Of a DNA stretch of 18,506 bases, positions 14,995-18,506 are shown one piece after another. The notes below the pieces were generated by a model. It saw nothing but the letters and a program-made list of their open reading frames with translations. It made no database searches and was not told where the DNA came from. Made by a program: the position numbers and the translations under genes. The stretch covers positions 1-18,506 of the forward strand of contig JBEKFZ010000081.1 of the NCBI GenBank assembly GCA_050013075.1, read 5' to 3'. Positions within the stretch are counted from its first letter, which is position 1, and every line of letters starts with the position of its first letter. This stretch comes from JBEKIK01 sp050013075 (GTDB lineage: Bacteria; Planctomycetota; Planctomycetia; Pirellulales; Thermoguttaceae).

Positions 14995-16761
14995 ATGTTT
15001 TTACGTCATCACAGTGGTCGGATGGTTAGTCTTTTGATCCTGGCTGGTCTTGCCCTATCCGCGCGGGCGGGCATAGGGGCCGAGCCGGAAAACGCCGTTT
15101 TGCCGGAGGAATCGCAAGCCCAGCGCGACCAGCGCATGGCCTGGTGGCGCGAGGCCCGATTCGGCATGTTCATTCACTGGGGCGTGTATGCCGTGCCCGC
15201 CGGCACATACAACGACAAGCAGATCCCGGGCATCGGCGAATGGATTATGAACAACGGCAAGATTCCGGTTGCCGAATACCGCCAGTACGCCAAGCAGTTC
15301 AATCCGGTCAAATACGATCCTGACCAATGGGTCCGCCTGGCCAAGAAAGCCGGGATGAAATACATAGTCATCACCAGCAAACACCACGACGGTTTCGCCT
15401 TGTTCGACTCCAAGGCCAGCGACTGGAATGTGGTCAAAGCCACGCCCTACGGCAAGGATTTGCTAAAACCATTGGCCGAGGCGTGCAAGAAATACGGGCT
15501 GAAACTGGGCTTCTATTATTCGCAAGCCCAAGACTGGAACAATCCAGGCGGGGCGGCCGTCGGCGGGCATTGGGACAAGGCCCAAGACGGAAACATGGAC
15601 GATTACATCCGCAACGTGGCCGTGCCGCAAGTAAAGGAGATTCTCTCGAATTACGGCCCCATTGCCGTGCTCTGGTGGGATACGCCCGAAAACATGAACA
15701 AGGAACGAGCCGATATGCTCCTGCCGCTGTTGAAGCTCCAGCCGGGCATTATTTGGAACAACCGGCTCGGCGGCGGATACAAGGGCGATACCGAAACGCC
15801 CGAGCAGCATATTCCAGCCACCGGATTTCCGGGCAGGGATTGGGAAACCTGCATGACCATTAACGATACCTGGGGTTACAAGAGCTACGATCACAACTGG
15901 AAGTCGAGTGAAACGCTGTTGCGAAATCTGATCGACATTGCCAGCAAGGGAGGGAATTATCTGCTTAACGTCGGCCCGACGGCCGAGGGCGAGATTCCCC
16001 AGGAAATCGTCGAACGTCTGGAGGAAATCGGCAAATGGATGGCCGTCAACGGCGAGGCGATTTACGGCACTTCGGCCAGTCCGTTCAAAAAACTCGCCTG
16101 GGGTCGGTGCACGCAAAAACCGGGCAAGTTGTTCCTCGAGGTCTTCGACTGGCCGAAAGGCGAACTGGTCGTGCCGGGCCTGAAAAACGATGTCCTCAGT
16201 GCATATTTGCTGGCCGACCGGGAGCAAAAACCGCTATCAGTAAGCCCCACGGAAAAGGGCATATCTGTGAATGTGCCCGAAAACGCCCCCACTCCCATCG
16301 CCTCGGTAGTGGTGTTGGAGATCGAAGGCTCTCCGGAAATAGAGCAGCAACCGATGATTACGCAAGCCGCCGATGGCACGATCAGCCTGCCGGCCTCCGA
16401 AGCCGATATACATGGAAATGCCCAGTATGAAAAGGGCGAGAACCGGGACAATATCGGCTATTGGACCGACAAAAACGCTTGGGTAAGCTGGGATTTCGTT
16501 CTGAAAACCCCGGGCCGATTCGAGGTGGAAATCACATTCGCCTGCACCGATGATGAAGCAGGCAGCGAGTATACGATAGCCGTTGGAAAGGAAAAAGTTG
16601 AGGGAAAAGTGGATGGCACGAATGACTGGGGCAATTTCGTTTCACGCAAGATCGGCACGATAAACCTATCCGCTCCCGGCCAATTTACCCTATCCGTGCG
16701 CCCCAACAGCATGCCGAAAGGCGCGGTTATGAACCTTAAATCCGTCAAGCTCGCTCCATAA
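14995..16761 (+). CDS. Secreted GH29 alpha-L-fucosidase
   Basis: Predicted to release terminal alpha-L-fucose from polysaccharide side chains with retention. 588 residues. Residues 1-28 are a signal peptide (VSLLILAGLALSARAGIGA). The barrel starts at WWREARFGMFIHWGVY, a hallmark of GH29, followed by YIVITSKHHDGFALFDS and GLKLGFYYSQAQDW. AVLWWDTP supplies the nucleophile, D229. GGNYLLNVGPTAEGEIP closes the catalytic domain near residue 340. A beta-sandwich follows. Residues about 470-588 (YEKGENRDNIGYWTDKNAWV onward) look like a carbohydrate-binding or accessory jelly roll. A strong AAGGAGG lies 8 bases before the ATG. Its stop is 8 bases from the convergent GT4 stop. Fucose occurs in rhamnogalacturonan II and xyloglucan side chains, which fits the pectinase neighbours. 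Confidence 0.94.
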   Translation: MFLRHHSGRMVSLLILAGLALSARAGIGAEPENAVLPEESQAQRDQRMAWWREARFGMFIHWGVYAVPAGTYNDKQIPGIGEWIMNNGKIPVAEYRQYAKQFNPVKYDPDQWVRLAKKAGMKYIVITSKHHDGFALFDSKASDWNVVKATPYGKDLLKPLAEACKKYGLKLGFYYSQAQDWNNPGGAAVGGHWDKAQDGNMDDYIRNVAVPQVKEILSNYGPIAVLWWDTPENMNKERADMLLPLLKLQPGIIWNNRLGGGYKGDTETPEQHIPATGFPGRDWETCMTINDTWGYKSYDHNWKSSETLLRNLIDIASKGGNYLLNVGPTAEGEIPQEIVERLEEIGKWMAVNGEAIYGTSASPFKKLAWGRCTQKPGKLFLEVFDWPKGELVVPGLKNDVLSAYLLADREQKPLSVSPTEKGISVNVPENAPTPIASVVVLEIEGSPEIEQQPMITQAADGTISLPASEADIHGNAQYEKGENRDNIGYWTDKNAWVSWDFVLKTPGRFEVEITFACTDDEAGSEYTIAVGKEKVEGKVDGTNDWGNFVSRKIGTINLSAPGQFTLSVRPNSMPKGAVMNLKSVKLAP

Positions 16762-16769
16762 GCGAATTA

Positions 16770-17999
16770 TTATACTAGGCTCGCCAGAATCCGCTCTGCT
16801 TTGCGGGTGCAGATTTCGCGGTCGTAGGTGCTCAAGAAGAATTCCAACGCATTGCGCCCCAGGCGTTCGGTTTCGGCTGGATTATCGGCTAGGCGGAGGA
16901 TGGCCGCGGCCAGTGCCTGAGCGTCTTGCACCGGACAGACGATGCCGAAATCGTTATTGCGAATCATTTTGGCGGTGGCGGTTGCGTCGGCCACGCTGGC
17001 GATCACCGGTTTGCCAGCCGCCGTATAGCCGTGCATTTTGGAAGGGATCGAGCTTGCGCCCGACTCCGGCAGCAGAGTCACCAGGCCGACATTGCCGGTC
17101 GCCTGAACCTGGGCCAGTACGTCGGCGCTTTGGAAAGGCAGGAATTTCACGTTATTCAGGGCGTATTCCTGCGTTTTTTCCACAAGTTTTTCCTTTAAAG
17201 GGCCGTCGCCCACGACAAGGAATAAAATATCCCAGCGGTTTGCGACAATTCGGGCGGCATCGATGATTACCCCGGCCCCGCTGATGAATCCGATAGTGCC
17301 GGCATGTAAGACGATAAACTTGCCCAGCTCGATTTCATGCTCCCGCCGCCAAGGGTTGTCGGAACTGCACGGGGTTATTTTTTTCGCATCCACCCAGTGC
17401 AGCATCAAAATGACTTTGTCCGGATTCAAGCCCCGGGCGATGAGGTTTTGACGCATGTCTTCGGTCAGTGTGGCCACGAGCGTGCTGTGCCGGCAGATGA
17501 ATTTATCCGACGCCAACATCAATCGATAGGCAAGGCTGGCCTCGCGAATCATTCCCGCGTTGCTGATAGCTTCGGGATGTATGTCGTGGATCCAATAAAC
17601 ATGCCGTGCGCGTTTAAGCTTGGCCAACACCCAGGAGGTCCAGGGGCCGAACAAGGGCGTGGAACAACTCACAACAACGTCGGTTTTGCCCGAAAACAGG
17701 CCGTTGATAAACGAGCTTACCGCGAAGGTGAAAAAATACCACAATTTCCAGGGAATGCTCTGACGCAGGTGAAGGGAATGGCCGCAACGGATCAAGCAGT
17801 AGCCTTGTTCGGTTTGCTCTTTGCTGCGAAACTTGGCGCGCCAACCCGGATACAATTTCCCTTCCGGATGGCTTGGCCATCCGGTGAGGATTGTTACCCG
17901 ATGTCCTGATTTCACCAGATCTTCGGCCAATTCAGAGAAGTTGACGCCGGTCGGGGCATGTTCGGGCGGATATACATAGGAAATAAGCAATATATTCAT
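16770..17999 (-). CDS. GT4-family glycosyltransferase, WcaI-like
   Basis: Cytoplasmic GT-B glycosyltransferase likely adding a sugar from a nucleotide donor to a lipid-linked exopolysaccharide or cell-surface glycan. From the ATG at 17999 it has 409 residues. The N-terminal half opens with MNILLISYVYPPEHAPTGVN and contains SCSTPLFGPWTSW and YWIHDIHPEA, resembling WcaI-type GT4 enzymes. The C-terminal half has the donor-binding pattern: HAGTIGFISGAGVIIDA, LFLVVGDGPLKEKL, then SGASSIPSKMHGYTAAGKPV. The ATG is preferred over the TTG at 18032, because the promoter at 18037-18066 would start transcription near 18030. No strong ribosome binding site is visible. It faces the fucosidase tail to tail with 8 bases between stops. 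Acceptor and sugar are unknown, and it may not belong to the pectin locus. Confidence 0.88.
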   Translation of the reverse strand: MNILLISYVYPPEHAPTGVNFSELAEDLVKSGHRVTILTGWPSHPEGKLYPGWRAKFRSKEQTEQGYCLIRCGHSLHLRQSIPWKLWYFFTFAVSSFINGLFSGKTDVVVSCSTPLFGPWTSWVLAKLKRARHVYWIHDIHPEAISNAGMIREASLAYRLMLASDKFICRHSTLVATLTEDMRQNLIARGLNPDKVILMLHWVDAKKITPCSSDNPWRREHEIELGKFIVLHAGTIGFISGAGVIIDAARIVANRWDILFLVVGDGPLKEKLVEKTQEYALNNVKFLPFQSADVLAQVQATGNVGLVTLLPESGASSIPSKMHGYTAAGKPVIASVADATATAKMIRNNDFGIVCPVQDAQALAAAILRLADNPAETERLGRNALEFFLSTYDREICTRKAERILASLV

Positions 18000-18036
18000 T
18001 CTGGCGGCGTCCGGCTGAACGGATAGTAACAATGGA

Positions 18037-18066
18037 ATTATTATTTATGGCATGGCACTTTGTCAA
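18037..18066 (-). promoter_or_regulatory. Sigma70-type promoter of the GT4 gene
   Basis: On the minus strand TTGACA (18066-18061) lies 18 bases from AATAAT (18042-18037; 5 of 6 to TATAAT). The region is AT-rich. Transcription would begin near 18030, giving a leader of about 30 bases to the ATG at 17999. This also argues against the TTG start at 18032. Confidence 0.65.
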
Positions 18067-18402
18067 GTTTAGCTTAATATTTAAGTAACTATCCGGCGCC
18101 AAAATAAGTCGCTCGACCATGAATAGTTGGGCAATAATAATCCAAAACACTTATTGTGGATACTCATAATGCGAATCTGCCCGAAAACTTCAATATGAGC
18201 GACAAGCCCCACTGTGATATCGGTATATGGGGGACTTATATACCTCTTTAACCCATGACGGGCCGTTGGCAAGATGGATGGCCCGCACCGCAATCCTCCC
18301 AGGCCCGAAATGTCGGCGCCACATAGCAGGCGATATTTTTTGGGCCAAAGGCCCGCTCGTTCTCCCAGGCCAGGGCAACGCCCCAATGGCACTTCCTGGG
18401 CT
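18067..18402. other. Intergenic stretch without a supported gene
   Basis: About 336 bases between the GT4 promoter and the transposase-like fragment. Minus-strand reading frames cross it but none resembles a known protein. It contains a small hairpin, GGGCC-AAA-GGCCC at 18342-18354, without a downstream T-run. If the fragment at 18403 belongs to an insertion sequence, one terminal repeat of that element should lie in this stretch; I cannot place it without the other end. Confidence 0.5.
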
Positions 18403-18506
18403 TTAAGTTGTTTTCATCAAACGTTTTTTGGCCAGTAGCCGAGGTTGCGTAAGCACAGCATAGTTCTTCTTGCGTCGTTTCTTTGCCCGAGGCTCCACGC
18501 GGCCGG
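18403..18506 (-). CDS. C-terminal end of a probable transposase (cut by window edge)
   Basis: Read from the right edge, the minus strand is open for 34 codons to a TAA at 18405-18403. The peptide begins GRVEPRAKKRRKKNYAVL, continues TQPRLLAKKRLMKTT and then stops. The pattern EPR..KRR.K.Y..L..PR, followed by a basic tail, is one I associate with the C-terminus of IS4-type DDE transposases common in planctomycetes. Only the last 34 residues are visible, so no catalytic residue can be checked. If correct, an insertion sequence extends beyond the window. A chance frame or an unrelated basic C-terminus is the alternative. Confidence 0.5.
   Translation of the reverse strand, partial: GRVEPRAKKRRKKNYAVLTQPRLLAKKRLMKTT

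Noticed and set aside
18000..18032. N-terminal extension of the GT4 protein from TTG at 18032
   Set aside because: It lies at or before the predicted transcription start, and the family begins at MNILLISYVYPPE.
18342..18354. GGGCC-AAA-GGCCC hairpin as a terminator
   Set aside because: On the minus strand it is followed by A residues; on the plus strand the T-run precedes the stem.
18081..18392. Minus-strand reading frame of 103 codons
   Set aside because: No recognisable domain, composition unlike the real genes, and it overlaps the GT4 promoter.
18248..18506. Minus-strand frame open from the right edge to 18248
   Set aside because: 85 open codons with no known motif; the shorter competing frame ending at 18403 looks like a real transposase end.

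Overview
This window is most likely chromosomal DNA of a GC-rich, plant- or algal-polysaccharide-degrading bacterium, probably a planctomycete. The assignment rests on style, not on a marker gene. It has many secreted glycoside hydrolases with no SusC/SusD-like pair, GC-rich palindromes scattered between genes, and a membrane-anchored coiled-coil protein of a type I associate with Planctomycetota. Nothing here identifies a genus.

Bases 1-7354 (plus strand) form a pectin-degradation gene row. It runs from a tandem-duplicated GH28 polygalacturonase (its start lies outside the window), through a PL10 pectate lyase-CE8 pectin methylesterase fusion, to a GH105/GH88 unsaturated galacturonyl hydrolase and a GH39-like glycosidase. 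The last three genes are 10 and 3 bases apart and look like one operon. Together they would remove methyl esters, cut the galacturonan backbone by lysis and hydrolysis, clear unsaturated ends and trim a side-chain sugar.

Bases 7448-12840 (minus strand) hold a second, convergent row. In transcription order it is a GH2 beta-galactosidase-like enzyme, a GH43-like five-bladed propeller enzyme and a GH27 enzyme with an altered sugar pocket. A rho-independent terminator and a candidate promoter lie upstream of GH2. A cluster of GC-rich palindromes lies between GH43-like and GH27.

Bases 13252-14673 (minus strand) encode an anchored coiled-coil protein whose C-terminus reads like a BRCT domain. It has a good sigma70-type promoter. 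A GH29 alpha-L-fucosidase (14995-16761, plus) is transcribed away from it. A GT4 glycosyltransferase (16770-17999, minus) converges on the fucosidase and also has a clear sigma70-type promoter. The right edge carries what looks like the C-terminal end of a transposase.

The enzyme set suggests pectin with decorated side chains (rhamnogalacturonan or xylogalacturonan type, possibly with fucose, galactose and arabinose). Most of these enzymes carry signal peptides, so degradation probably starts outside the cytoplasm. No transporter, regulator or sulfatase is visible here. The items I rate highest are the BRCT-like membrane protein, the nested inverted element with compensatory changes at 13081-13208, the tandem GH28 gene and the GH27 pocket changes. 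I see no defence, CRISPR or RNA-gene system.
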